A stretch of 64,000 bases of DNA from Onthophagus taurus (lineage: Eukaryota > Arthropoda > Insecta > Coleoptera > Scarabaeidae): contig NC_091967.1 in NCBI RefSeq assembly GCF_036711975.1, positions 15,934,001 through 15,998,000 on the forward strand, read 5' to 3'. A model generated the notes under the pieces. That model ran no database searches and had not been told where the DNA came from. It worked only from the letters and a program-made list of their open reading frames with translations. Positions within the stretch are counted from its first letter, which is position 1. Each line of letters opens with the position of its first letter. Position numbers and translations under genes: made by a program. Shown here in pieces: positions 47,724 through 59,174 of this stretch.

Positions 47724-50700
47724 TTTCGCTTTTGTACAATACATGAATTGGTCCTCAAACGTTGTCTTTTATATACACAATGTCAATAGGATGAGAATAT
47801 TATTTGTTTAAGATAATGTAAAATTCTAAGTATTGTTACACATTTAATAACGGGGAAATGAAATTGAAAGGGAAATTCAAAAATGATTACAACAATATTT
47901 TGTCAATTGAAATAGATAATACAAAATATTTTGGTTACATAGTAAACATTACTCACCTATTGTTAAAATCGTCCAAATCGAGTGCCCAAATCATACCACC
48001 ACCTAAATCATTATTTCGAATGAATTCCGATTTCAATTGAATCATTTCTTTATCATCGTATGAGACCCATTGGTTGCCTTTGTATGCATACGGCCCAATG
48101 CGTCGTTTGGGATCTTGGACCACAGTCCAACCTTCGTTCTTTACTTTATGACAAATTTCATAATAGGCTAAGAAACCAGCGGCTCTAGTGAATTCTCCAG
48201 CTTGACCAGGTCCTGGTGCTGGAGCATTCAAGCCGTGGTTATCGGCTTTTTCCAATTGAAAAGCTTGACCATACATTGGCATGCCCATTACAATCTTTCT
48301 TCTTGGAACTCCTTGATCAATCCAATAATTAATTGTAAAATTCTAAATAAGAACGGATAAAAAAATAGATAAAATCATTCGGTTTATTGAACCGTATTTT
48401 ATATTTATTATTTATTTTTGGATCGAGTGATTAACTTGATCAATAGGTGATTAATAATACGACGAAAAAATGAAGCAAATAAGTAGATAAAATTATTTCG
48501 TAATAAATCTGTTACTAATATAAAATTATAAGTGTTTCTAGATAAATTTGATAATCTAAGCAATTCAATTAAATTGTTACGATTAAAATGAAAATAACCA
48601 TTTTATTGACTTACGCTATTAAAGTAAACTACGTCATCTTCAGGATGTAAATACATTGGAGCAACATGTCCAGTTCGCTTATCCCATTGTCCGTGGTAAT
48701 CGTAAGTCATCACAGCAACCCAATCTAAATTCTTTCCAATGGTAGGGACATCATAACCGGCATCTATAACTGTTTTGCTTGGTGAGACAGCAGCTGATAA
48801 AAGAAGACCTCTAGGCTCGAACGCTTGTCTTAATTCGGTGGTCCAAGCAGCAAACGCAGCCTTATCAGAATCTGGACCTTTATTACAATCTACTTGCCAG
48901 CATTTTGGATATTCCCAATCTAAATCTAAGCCGTCGAATTCGTATTTTTCTAAAAATTCTATTGCGTGTTTGATAAACCGCGCCCTTGCGGATGGATTGT
49001 TGACCAAACGCGAATATTTATCACCCTGTGAATCATTCCATCCGCCTATCGCTAAAGAAACTTTTTTCCCTTTCCTCTTATATTCAACCACTTTTTCATA
49101 AAATTCTGCAACAATAACAACATAGATCATTTATGAAAAATTTCACAATAAAAAATTTTTACTATTATCAAAATCTGCCCATGAATCGTGAGGTTTAATA
49201 ATCAAATTTTCATAATCCAATACTGCGAATCCGTAAACAATATGTGTACAAAGATCTGGATTAATATCAGCTGGAGTGTATTTGCCAACTCCTCTTCTAT
49301 ACCAAGCCCAATTGGTGAAATAACAAACAATTTTGAAATATCCAGATAGTTTTGGTAAAGGTTCTTGAGGAATTTCTACAGTTGTTGTTGTTGGAACAGG
49401 CGTTGTTGGGCGAGTTATTGGTTGGGAAATAGGCGGTTTGGCAGAACTTTCTGGTAAATCGGGATTTCCATCTAAACCTGGTTCAATTACTTCTGATGTA
49501 TCAGGGTTGCATCTCGCTTTATCTGGCCAATCGCAAACTTTTTTATCCTAAGGATAAAAAAATTGCAAAAAAAATTCTATAAAAGATTTAAATATTTACA
49601 TCATTCCAATACAATCCTTCGGCACATTGAAACTCCTCAAATTTCCCCCATAAACATATTAAATATTTCGTACAATCGCCAGCATACGCTGCAAATGCTC
49701 CTCCACTGCAACTAGTGTAAGGTTTTTGTTCATCTCCTAAAAATTACTAAAAGTTTATCAAATTACAAATTAAGTAAATCAATTTACTGTGAATAAGTTG
49801 TTGATTGGAGCTCCAATAAGCTTCCCTTTCACCACAACTAGTTGAATGTTTCCAATCACATCTATTATGTTCTACATTCCACACCAAACCAGGCCCACAT
49901 AATTGTGTAACTGGACGATTATTTACACAAACAAAGAATTTGTGACATTCTTTATGTGGGTAATATTGTCCATCAACGCATTGATCTAACTCATTATTAG
50001 CTTGTTTTTCGGTTGTGGTAGTGATTGGGGTTGGAGTAGTTGTAATTCTTGGGGTGGTTTTAATTGTTGTTGATTGTCTTGTTGGTTTCTTTTTGGTGGT
50101 AGTCCATTCATCCCATGGACGTTTTGATGTAGTAGGAGTTGTTACCACTTCAATTGGATCATCCTCAACGGCTATTAAAAATTTATGGCATTTTCTTTTA
50201 TTTAAGAATATTATACGTTACCTTCTAAAACACATTGTGCAGAAGCTGGCCAATCGCAAATACCCCTATTACTGTTCCAGTGTAAATTACCAGCGCAACT
50301 CATTTTCTCTAACTCTCCCTGAACACATCTATAATAAGAATTGCAGTCTTTAGGATCTCGGAAATACTCTCCGATGTTGCATTTAGGTTTCTCGAAAGGT
50401 GTAGTTGTAGGTGGTCGAACTACTCCGTGGGGAGTGGTTGTTTTTTGAGTTGTTGTGCTCGATGATATCCACCAAGGAGATGTAGTTGGTGTTTTAGTCG
50501 TAGTACTTGTAATAACGGTGCTCGATGGCGTCCACCAAGGAGATGTGGTTGTAACTTTAGTTGTTATTTCAGACCACGTTGGAGATGTAGTTACAGCACC
50601 AGAATCAATTCCTGTGGTTGTAATCGGAGCTGTTGGAGTAACTGGTACGGGTGGTTTAGTGCAATCATTTTCTAAGGGAACCGAAATTCTTCCAAGTCCT

Positions 50701-53700
50701 CTATTAATAGCTTTGAGAAGTGGGAATGTTCCTTCGCAGCAATCATTGTTGAAGTCATCTAAATCAATGGTCCACGCAACCGCGCCTCCCAAATTGTTTG
50801 ATCTGGCATATTTAGCTTTTTCTTCGACGGCGGCAACATCATCATAACCAACCCACTGGTCGACTTTGTAAGCGTATGTACCAGACATGCGGTCGCTAAT
50901 CGTAATCCATCGATCATTTCGAATTTTTGAACAAATCTCGTAGAAAGCTAACATTCCCGGTTGATTAGTGCAATCTCCTGGTTCGCCCGGTCCAATTGAT
51001 GGGGAATGAAGTTGATTTCTGTGTTGTTGAGATAACGTGAATGATTGTCCGTAAAAAGGAATACCAAGTAGCAATTTTTCACGAGGTGCTCCTAATTGTA
51101 CCAAATAATTGATGGTGTAATTCTGTAATGAACTAAAATAGAACGATTTATTATAATAATTATATTTTTTACTGTGTTGTATTGTGGATAGCGATCTCCG
51201 GAAACTTCATAAAGTGGACTAACATGACCAGTTTCTTTTTCCCAACTTCCGTGGTAATCATAAGTCATTACAGACATGAAATCCAAATGTCTAGAAAGTG
51301 CAGGGATGTTATATGCTGCATCTATAACTTCTCGGTAACCCGAAATCGCAACGGCAAGTACCATCCTTGGAGTTTGTTGGTCAAATTCTCGGCGTAACTC
51401 CTTAAATGAGTATATCAAAAAACAAGTTTAATTTTTGGTACGTTCTTACCTCTACAAGCTTGTTAAAATTATTCCTGTCGGAAGCTGGTCCTTTTTGGCA
51501 ATTACTCTGCCAACAAACGGGATAATTCCAGTCTAAATGAAGACCATTAAATCCATATTTTTTTAAGAAATCTACAACTCCTAATACGAATTTTCTTCTT
51601 GCAGTCATATCTTGTACGAGTCTGGAATATTTATTTCCGGTTGAATCGGTCCATCCACCCAGCGACAACATTGATGTGACGTCAGGTATTGAAGTAATTC
51701 TTTCGTAAAGATCTAAAAATTATTTTTGTTAATAAATATTACAAGAAAATTTTTTTTTGTATAACTGTTATCGATATCAGCCCATGGATCAAAAGCCTTC
51801 AACATTAACGATTCCGCATCTAAACTTGCAAAAGCATAAATAATATGGGAACATAAACTCCTGTCGATGTTTTCTGGGACAAACTTTCCATCTTTACGAT
51901 AAAACGCCCAGTTAGTGAAATAACATACAACTTTTTGTTTATCTTCAACGAGTTTTTGTTTTACATGATCGCTTAATAGATCATCTGTGCGTTTCTCGAC
52001 AAAGTTTTCTTCGTAAGGTAAGCATAAATTTGGGCTCATATACAAACAACGACCATCTTTGGGGTTGAATAATTTACCGTCTTTACATTCTCCTTCATAT
52101 TTTAGACCTTGATTACAAAAATAAAATTTTTTGCAGTTTTCGCGATTATTAAATGTTCCATCTTTAATAGTACAAGAATAAGCTCCTAATCTTTTATATT
52201 CTGAAAGACCTGAAAAACAAATTTTTAAATAAATTTTTAAATATATTTGGTGGTGTTGATTACCTTTCAAATTTTTTGCTATGGTGTTGAGTAAAGGCCA
52301 TTTTTCCCCACAGAGTCCTTTAAAATCGTCTAAATCTGCTGACCAAGTATAGACCCCACCCAATTTTTTTTCATTCACATAAGATATCTAAGAATTGATT
52401 AAATCAGAGAATTAAATTAAAATTAAATCATTTACGCAACCTTTTTTCGAATATTTTCAGGATCTTCAAACCCAATCCATTGATTTCCAACCACAATATA
52501 AGGCGCGCCTGTTGAATCCCTTTGTACATTTATTCCTTCATTTACAATTTTATCACATATTTCATAGTAAGCCAAAAATCCAGCTTCTCTCGTGTAATAA
52601 CCTTCTCTACCCAAGCCTAAAATAGGTGCCCGAATTCGTGTATTATTCTTATATTGCAAAGTAAATGATCGTCCAAAGAACGGAATTCCCAAAACGATTT
52701 TTTCAGGCGACATTCCCTTCTTTATCCAATATGTTACAGAATAATCCTAAAATAAAATAATTTCAAACAAATTTAATTAAGCATTAAGTAAGTACTAACG
52801 ACATTTGTAAAAATATCAAGTCCTTTATCATACGGACGAATATACAAATTAGCAGCATGATCAGCAATGGGATCTCTTTCTTTATGGAAATCATAAGCAA
52901 GAAGATTAACGAAAGATACAGTTTTATCTAAAGTTTTGACATCGAATCCATCCTCAACCTTAAATCTAGATGCGGGAACAGCAACACTTAAAATGTACCC
53001 CATCGGTTCAAAAGTTTCATTTAACTCTTCCAGCAAATATTTAAAAGTGGTGCGATCGCAATTTTCAGTTTTAATTGATTCGCCACCGGGATACGTCCAT
53101 TGAAGATCCACACCATCAAAACCATAATGTTCCAAAAATGATAGAACCGATTTAATGAAAGCTTTACGTCCAGCTGAAGATTTAGCCATATTATTGAATT
53201 CGTTAACACCATTAGTACTTCCACGAATAGAAATAAGTGTTTTTAAGTTTGAATTTTTGTATTTAAGTTGACGAACGGATTTGTAACCACCTTGAATAAT
53301 ATCATACTCGTCATCTTTAGGTTTAACTTCAAAAGTTTTTGAGTCGATTGTTGCATAGGCGTAGATAACGTGAGTACAAATATCTCCGGATGAATCCAAA
53401 TCCGTTGGAACGAATGTCATTGGTGATCGTCGATTTACAGCTTCACTGTTTATGTAGCATATAATTTTCTTTTCACTCGGTTTAGATGAGTGAAGATCTA
53501 GAATTATATGTTTTGTGCCGATTTAAAGATGTGTGATTAAAATTGTTATAAATACCTGATTTTACTTGAATTCTGTATTGTTCATTACGAAAAAAATCAC
53601 TTTTCCCTGATATTCCTCTCGTCGGTCTATAGTAAGGGTTAAAAATTCCTCTCCTAAAATTTTGTTGAACGGAAGCTTCAAAATTTGCTATATTTTGAAA

Positions 53701-54203
53701 CTGTTTTAAAGGTATGTATGTTGTTCTAGTTAAAAATGGATTATTGTTATAAGGCTGCCAAAGTTGTTCAGTTGGAACAGCATTTTCATCAAGATCGGCT
53801 TCGTCTGGAGGTGGTCGCTTTTCAACGGCATCTCTTAAAGGTAGCCGTTTAGAAGTTTGTGCTCTACAAGATTTTTGTTATTGCATCTATAAATTCTAAT
53901 TAGTAATTAAACTTACGCATCGGGAATACTTTCAACGGCTGTACGTAAAGGCAAAGATTTTGATCCGTATTCTTCTTCATACTTTTCCAAGTTTTTATCA
54001 CTTTGGGATACTAACGGAGGGCTTTCAACAGCATTTCGAAGAAAAACTTGTGTTCCTCTTGGAGGTTCATGAAGATTTCTTTTCCTTCTAAACGATCTTT
54101 GATTTGATGGGGTTAGGCAGCATAATGCCACAAGAATACAAAACTGAAATAAAATTGTAATATAGCAGTTATTGTTGCATATCATATGTTGGCTGTTGAA
54201 CAT
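44398..54203 (-). CDS. Cht10: Group II chitinase Cht10: five GH18 and five CBM14 domains, 22 exons
   Basis: A secreted multidomain chitinase that degrades chitin in old cuticle and gut lining at moulting. Twenty-two exons between 54203 and 44398 join in one unbroken frame of 8,229 bases (2,742 residues), close to the roughly 2,700 of the Tribolium protein as I recall it. Domain order: signal peptide, N-terminal spacer, GH18-1, CBM14-1, GH18-2, CBM14-2 to -4, GH18-3, GH18-4, CBM14-5, GH18-5. Exon coordinates are in the domain entries. The first two exons are 54203-53917 and 53863-53556. Most introns are 46-75 bases; two near GH18-3 are about 270. Exon 1 holds a hydrophobic run (ILFQFCILVALCCL), but tttcag just before it (54144) could be a splice acceptor of an exon starting at 54143, so the true first exon may lie further upstream. 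Domains 1 and 2 are catalytically dead, 3 to 5 intact. Confidence 0.95.
45907..46050 (-). other. Cht10: Cht10 CBM14 chitin-binding domain 5
   Basis: The pattern runs from KCTGLFQSHESSC through YYLCNQGE and QKCAEGLYW to CDWPENTAC, inside exon 46467-45731 and flanked by Thr/Pro linkers. Confidence 0.92.
46200..47500 (-). other. Cht10: Cht10 GH18 domain 4, active-site motif intact
   Basis: Exons 47682-47312 (end), 47258-46768, 46709-46524 and 46467-45731 (start). FDGLDLDWEYP is complete; the later strand is MCYDYHGQWD, with Cys for Thr. It has one more intron than domains 3 and 5, the join at FLSYYE/ICSNIQ, whose donor is GTACCA. Confidence 0.93.
47650..49345 (-). other. Cht10: Cht10 GH18 domain 3, active-site motif intact
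   Basis: Exons 49547-49163 (end), 49105-48615, 48342-47957 and the start of 47682-47312. FDGLDLDWEYP is complete, as are MTYDYHGQWD and MIWALDLDDFNN. Its last helix is encoded downstream of the 274-base intron that carries the candidate internal promoter. Exon 49105-48615 is 491 bases, exactly as in domains 4 and 5, showing that domains and introns were duplicated together. Confidence 0.93.
47745..47776 (-). promoter_or_regulatory. Candidate internal TATA promoter inside Cht10
   Basis: On the minus strand TATATAAAAG lies at 47775-47766, inside the 274-base Cht10 intron. About 20-30 bases after it come two in-frame ATGs (47744 and 47723), the second starting MKTVFILTLIIFI, which reads without a stop across the splice acceptor into the next Cht10 exon. 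A TATA box, the expected spacing and a signal-peptide-like segment in the right frame together point to an alternative first exon. No transcript evidence is available here. Confidence 0.55.
49505..49720 (-). other. Cht10: Cht10 CBM14 chitin-binding domain 4
   Basis: It is split over exons 49736-49600 and 49547-49163. The pattern reads YTSCSGGAFAAYAGDC, YLICLWGKFEEFQC, then after the intron KVCDWPDKARC. A Pro/Thr linker follows before GH18-3. Confidence 0.9.
49834..49985 (-). other. Cht10: Cht10 CBM14 chitin-binding domain 3
   Basis: Six cysteines are seen from QCVDGQYYPHKEC through FFVCVNNRP to CDWKHSTSC, in exon 50171-49788. It follows a second Thr-rich linker (TTTKKKPTRQST region). Confidence 0.92.
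50232..50385 (-). other. Cht10: Cht10 CBM14 chitin-binding domain 2
   Basis: The Cys pattern runs from KCNIGEYFRDPKDC through YYRCVQGE and MSCAGNLHW to CDWPASAQC, at the end of exon 51122-50222. It is preceded by a Thr/Ser/Pro-rich linker with repeated SPWWTPSST-like units (about 50,400-50,640), probably O-glycosylated. Confidence 0.92.
50680..51955 (-). other. Cht10: Cht10 GH18 domain 2, catalytic residue lost
   Basis: It is encoded by part of exon 52209-51766, then exons 51712-51450, 51400-51173 and part of 51122-50222. It begins KVVCYFTNWAFYRKDGKFVP. The active-site strand is FNGLHLDWNYP: Asp to Asn, Asp to His, and the catalytic Glu to Asn. MTYDYHGSWE and WTIDLDDF are kept, so the sugar-binding groove is largely preserved without the acid catalyst. 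The first junction uses the weak donor GTTATA. Confidence 0.9.
52022..52183 (-). other. Cht10: Cht10 CBM14 chitin-binding domain 1
   Basis: Six cysteines in CBM14 spacing are seen, from GAYSC through NCKKFYFCNQG to SPNLC, within exon 52209-51766. The same exon continues into GH18-2. Confidence 0.9.
52264..53497 (-). other. Cht10: Cht10 GH18 domain 1, catalytic residue lost
   Basis: Exons 53497-52800, 52746-52441 and 52387-52264. The active-site strand reads FDGVDLQWTYPG where an active GH18 has FDGxDLDWEYP: the third aspartate is Gln and the proton-donor Glu is Thr. The later motif is LLAYDFHKERD, not MTYDYHG. The domain is expected to fold, and perhaps bind chitin, but not to hydrolyse it. 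Loss of the catalytic Glu in the N-terminal domain of group II chitinases is known from other insects. Confidence 0.9.
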
Positions 54204-54649
54204 ATATTATAAGTATTACTTCATGTTATTTTTCATCGCATGTGTTATAATTTTAATAGCACGGAATTATTTTGGGCGCCTCATATCAAACATCAATCAA
54301 AAAACGATTTTGTTAAAATTAAAGCGGAATGAGTCAGAGTTAATAGAAAATCCCAGATTAAGTAAAATACTTATTAATAGTAAAATATCAAATTCAGTTA
54401 TGAATGAAAAATATGGAATGAATTGTACTTTTTTTTTATGAGAAATCAATAATCTATAAACAAGTGATTTATAACATTTTTATACATATATTGAGTTTTT
54501 ATCTGTTTTTATCAAGGTTGTCACATAAATGTAAGGTGAAACCCATTCATTATTTTAGGTGTTTAAATTGATCGTGGCGGGTTCCACGCTTTACCTAGCT
54601 AACTCATTTAATGAGTGATTTCGAATATCCCGAATTTGATAAAATGTAA
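54204..54649. other. 5' flank of Cht10
   Basis: AT-rich sequence without a clear TATA box or separate first exon. If the tttcag near 54144 is a real acceptor, a short first exon should lie here or beyond, but I cannot identify it. Confidence 0.4.
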
Positions 54650-56210
54650 CATGAAGGGAGTATTGATGAAAGTGAGGGTGGTTTATTAGTTTGTGAGAAG
54701 AAGAATGAGGATATTGAATGATAAATATGGTTCTCAAAATTTTGATCAAAGGAATGAATGTATGTGGCAAAAAAATGTTTGGTAAGTTCTATTCAATCAC
54801 CATGTTTGAAGCCCTTAATAGAATAATCAATTATGTATTGCCCATGGTTTGGCTTACTATAATTCAAAAAGAACTGTAATATACACAGGGAAAAATACAA
54901 CTTGAAACAGATTGGTAACAAGTGTGGTGGATATAACGGACTAAACATACTGAAAAGACACGGAGGCTGGTATATGGTAGAAAACCTGAAAATTCATAAA
55001 AAGATTAAAAAAGAATAGGAATACTGTGAAAGGATTATTAATAGGATGAAAACTTGTAATAGACTGTTAATTAAAGGAGGACACTGGAAAACGATGAAAG
55101 AGGTTGACTAGAAAAAGAAAATTTGATGACGAGTAATAATAGGAGAAAACGACCTAAAGAAATAATTTGTTGGCAATAAGAATCTTGGCAAAGATAAGGG
55201 AGTTTGGAAAAAGGTTGGTAGTAAGAGAAAGAGATTAGAAAGAGAATAAAAAGCCTGGACAGAAAGGAAGATAACTTGCAGAAAACTTTTAATAAAAAGA
55301 CACTTTAAAAACAGAAAGGCAGAAAACGGTATGAAAAGAAGGAGATTATTTGAAACGAGGGAGTCTGGAATGAGCCTATAAAGGCAAGAAAACAACTAGA
55401 TAGAGAAGGGAAAGACTGGAAAAAGACTATTAATATCGAAAGGAGACTAGACAGAATGGAGGAAAATAAGAAAAACATTATTAGTAAAAGAAAGAGACTG
55501 GAAAGAGACGGGGAGGACCAAAAAAGGATTAGTAATAGACAAAAGAGATTTGAGAAAAGATTTTTAATAGAAGAAATAGATTGGGTAGGAAAGAGCGACA
55601 CTGAAAATAAAATAATGAGACTGAATACAGAAGAAAAAGATCTAAAGAGATTGGACAGAGATGATGGAACCCGTAAAACGACTATAAAGACAGACTGGAA
55701 AAAAACTATTAATAGAAGAAAGAGATTAAAGTGAGCAGGAAGACTAAATAGAAGGGATGGAGATGAAAAAGGTTGTTGATAGAAGAAAGAAACTTGCAAA
55801 ATTAAAAATAAATTGGGCAGAAAGAATTGAGATTGGAAAGAAATTAGTAATAAAAGATATAGACGAAATGGACATTAAGAATGCTGTTAATAAAAAAAAG
55901 AGGCAAGAAAGGGACTAAACAGAGAAGAGAAAACTGAAAAAAGGCTATTAATAAGAGAAAGTGACTCAAAAGAGAAAAAAGAGACTAAAGAAAGGATGGA
56001 AACTGAAAATCATTGTTAATAAAAGAAAGGGAATGAAAGAAGAAATTCTTATAAAGGCAAGGAAGGAAGTAAGGAGAGAAGAGAAAGACTGAAAAAAGAA
56101 GGTTAGTTAGTAGGAAAAATGGGAATGGACAGAAAAGAAGATAATACAAAAAGAGACTGAACACAAAAACCTAAATGATTAGAAGAATTCTGATGGTAGA
56201 AAAAAAATAT
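54650..56210 (+). repeat. Purine-rich degenerate tandem repeat
   Basis: For about 1.5 kb the plus strand is almost entirely A and G, with recurring units built around attaatagaagaaagagact and gactggaaaaagac. Recognisable recurrences lie near 55290, 55425, 55475, 55705, 55765, 55890, 55945 and 56015, at irregular spacing of about 50-135 bases. Open frames through it (for example 55456-55734) are Lys/Arg/Glu-rich by composition and are not genes. It separates the Cht10 5' flank from the downstream intergenic region. Confidence 0.8.
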
Positions 56211-58383
56211 AAAAAGCAGATTGGGCGGAGATGAAACAAAGATGGGAAGTCAAAGTTGTCCATTTTACCAGTATATGTATTAAGTTTAAATAAACAACTT
56301 TGTAGTACTTTAACTTTTACGACATTTTTTTCGATAAAATCAGCAGAATAACAATAAAATTTTTTTCACGAGTATTTCGTTAGCTAAACACTCTAGCAGA
56401 AAATAGTAGGAAACTTTGTATTTCTCCATATTTGCTTTTAATAAAGAATATTGCACCTTGGTATTTTATGTGTCAAAGAAAAACAATCAGACAAAGTTTG
56501 CAAGGAAGCTGCATACAAATCAGATATTATGCATTAACTTAACTTAACCTACGTGTTTCTCTTTGATTCTCGTACTTCTACATGGAAAAAAAAAAGACAA
56601 TGTAACAGTTACATGTGCGAACAGAAACATGTTTGTTGAGTGTATGATTATTAAAGGCTCCAAGAAACAGAATGTTGTTGCATTACACGGTAAATGATAT
56701 AAAACAGAGCAACACAAATTGAAGAGTTGAAAATTGTTTTATTCGTCTAACCATAAATATTTTTTTTTATTCAAGAAATCGTAAACGAGAAGAAGAATAT
56801 TAAGAATCGCTTTATATTATGATAAACTATAAGTAATAGACGAGTGAAAGTTGTTACTTTTTCAGCTGTATTAGATGTTGCATTTTCCATGCAGTTCAAT
56901 TCAAGTCTTTATCGTGGAACGTTCAGTCAAGTTTAATGTACTAGAAAAATTAACAATTTCCAATTAATAAGAGTTGTTTTAAATACATGATGTGTGGTGT
57001 TGTTGTTGAGTTTAAAACCAGTTTTATTAATGTCATTGACACTACAGTTCTTTTTCGGTAGTATACATATTTTTAAAATTTTAATTAAAAAATAAAAAAA
57101 TATAAAGAAATCTGATTTACTTACCGTTATATGTGGCTTCATATTCATGAAAACTTCTTATTCACTATATGTTTACTAAACCCCCATTTAACAGCAAATC
57201 TATAAGAAAAAAAGATACACAAAAATTAAATTTGAACGTTCGATCGAATCGGAAGTCGAATGGTAAATGTTTCTTCTAATAACATTGGATACCGCCTAAA
57301 AATCCATCACATTGGTACGTGAGTGCCACTGACCAATATTCAAATCGAAGACGAATTGTTAAAATTCATGGAACGTTTCAAGGTAGGTCTAGACACAAAC
57401 AATGAATAAGCAACCCCGGAATACGATAAGAAGGTTAAAATGACACAAAACCGCAACAAATTTTTGGATATTTAAATATCACAATGAATCAGTTTTGTTT
57501 ATTCACTAATATTTGATTTATTTATTAAACGATAATGGACACTAAACTACACGAAATATGAATTATGGGCTGTCGTAAAGAAAGTAACTAAACTTAAATG
57601 GTAATCCTATATTTGGATTAGGAATATAAAAGTTTTTTAAACCATTTCAAGCAGATCATTTGCATAAATATGGTATTTACACTTTGTTAAAATCTTATAC
57701 AATAGAGATGTAAAGATACGGTGTAAAAGCTAAAAAGATTTATCGGTAAAAGTGGAGAAGCAAATCCATTAGTGCTACTAAGTGTTCTTTGATGTATCCA
57801 TAAAATGCTAATAATTTCTTAAGAAATATTCTAATAAGAAAAAGGTCACCATTAATCACAATTTTCGGTGGCTAAAAGTTTCTATCTGAATTCTAATGTC
57901 ATGTTAAACACTAAACTTAGAAAAAAACGATTTGTTCTTTCTTAAACGGCGCCATTAATTTACACATTTATCTAAATGGTGGTTATTAATTACATTCATG
58001 AGACCGAGAGTTATAAATTGCTGCTTTTAACTTTTTAAGGAGATATATTTTTCAATTTCAAGCTTTATATTATTTATAAGACTTTTTGGATTCTCGTTTA
58101 ATAAAAGTAAATGTTAAGTACCGTTCAAAAGAATTGTATGTAAATTAAATACGAACCGTTTATGAAACAATGCTGAAATCCAGATGAAACGTTAAACACA
58201 AAACACAGTGAATAAATCGACCAGCACGGCCTACACACCGTTAAGGATAAAGAAGAAGAAGTCTTTGCGACAACAAAAATCGCCGACAAATTTTCATCGG
58301 CAAATGCGAGCGCCCGGACCAGTTCCGTTCTTATAACTCGCTCCGGGAACCTCTTAAGAATTAGTCCGGAGATCATCTTTACT

Positions 58384-58402
58384 CAGCAGGTAATACCTGC
58401 TG
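58384..58402. repeat. Perfect 19-base palindrome
   Basis: cagcaggta and tacctgctg flank a single central A. It lies within the GC-richer patch and could be a binding site for a dimeric factor or chance. Confidence 0.5.
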
Positions 58403-59141
58403 CGAACCTGGTCCATCGTTGGCACGATATCAATCACGATTTAAACTGCTACTCCTCCCGATTATCTCGTAAAAATAAACGTTTTGTAAAAAGATGAAAA
58501 TAAGTAACAAAATCGACGATAATTAATTGTCTGGCCTTGTTTATAACTGGAATATTAATCAGAATAACTATAAAATTCCACATTTAAGGTTATTATTACA
58601 TTAAAGCTTATTTATCAATTAAACGTATCCTTATCGGTGTAGATTAGTTTCTTTAAACTTTAATTTGTCAGGTTTTAAATTGTTAATATAAATGTAGATA
58701 GATAATGTTTACTTAAAGATGTTGAATTTATCATTTTCTTAGATTTATTTTATATTGAAAGTGGTCAGGCTTCTGTTTTTCTAACATTGAGAAAACTGTG
58801 TCATAAAAAGTTGTATTTTGGGGTGAGCGGAATATGGTTGTAGCTCTTCCTCACATCTTGGGGATTGATTACTGTAATTCTAAACTTTTTCTTAAAATGT
58901 GGAATCACACCTGTATAATTTCACACAGAGGAGCAAAGGTAACAAAGGGGCTTAGTGCCAAAATTGTTCCAAAATGTAGAAATTAAAAAAAAACCTTCAC
59001 ATACCAAAACGACAGATTTTATTTCTAAATAATTATCTAACACATATTATTGGCCTTACGCCTAAATATGCTACGACGAAAACAACAGAAAAAAATGAAA
59101 ATTGGAATGTAATTAAAAAAATTAAAAAAAATCTAAACGGG

Positions 59142-59174
59142 ACAAGACTATGAGGTTGGTGTTCATAGTCTTGT
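59142..59174. repeat. Perfect 12-bp hairpin left of the piggyBac element
   Basis: Arms acaagactatga (59142-59153) and tcatagtcttgt (59163-59174) enclose a 9-base loop. It lies about 110 bases outside the presumed element end. Confidence 0.6.

Noticed and set aside
48343..48614. Second possible internal start in the neighbouring long Cht10 intron (TATAAAAT-like motif and an ATG with hydrophobic codons).
   Set aside because: The frame ends in a TAG that is part of the splice acceptor itself, so it cannot read into the next exon.
44398..54203. Reading the chitinase region as several separate tandem chitinase genes.
   Set aside because: All exon phases join into a single 2,742-residue frame, only one N-terminal start exists apart from the internal candidate, and no stop codon or polyadenylation signal interrupts the series.
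54172..54441. 89-codon plus-strand frame opposite the Cht10 5' end.
   Set aside because: No domain or conservation signal; it overlaps the Cht10 start region antisense.
55456..55734. 92-codon open frame rich in Lys, Arg and Glu.
   Set aside because: It is a by-product of the purine-rich tandem repeat, with no conserved pattern and other open frames beside it.
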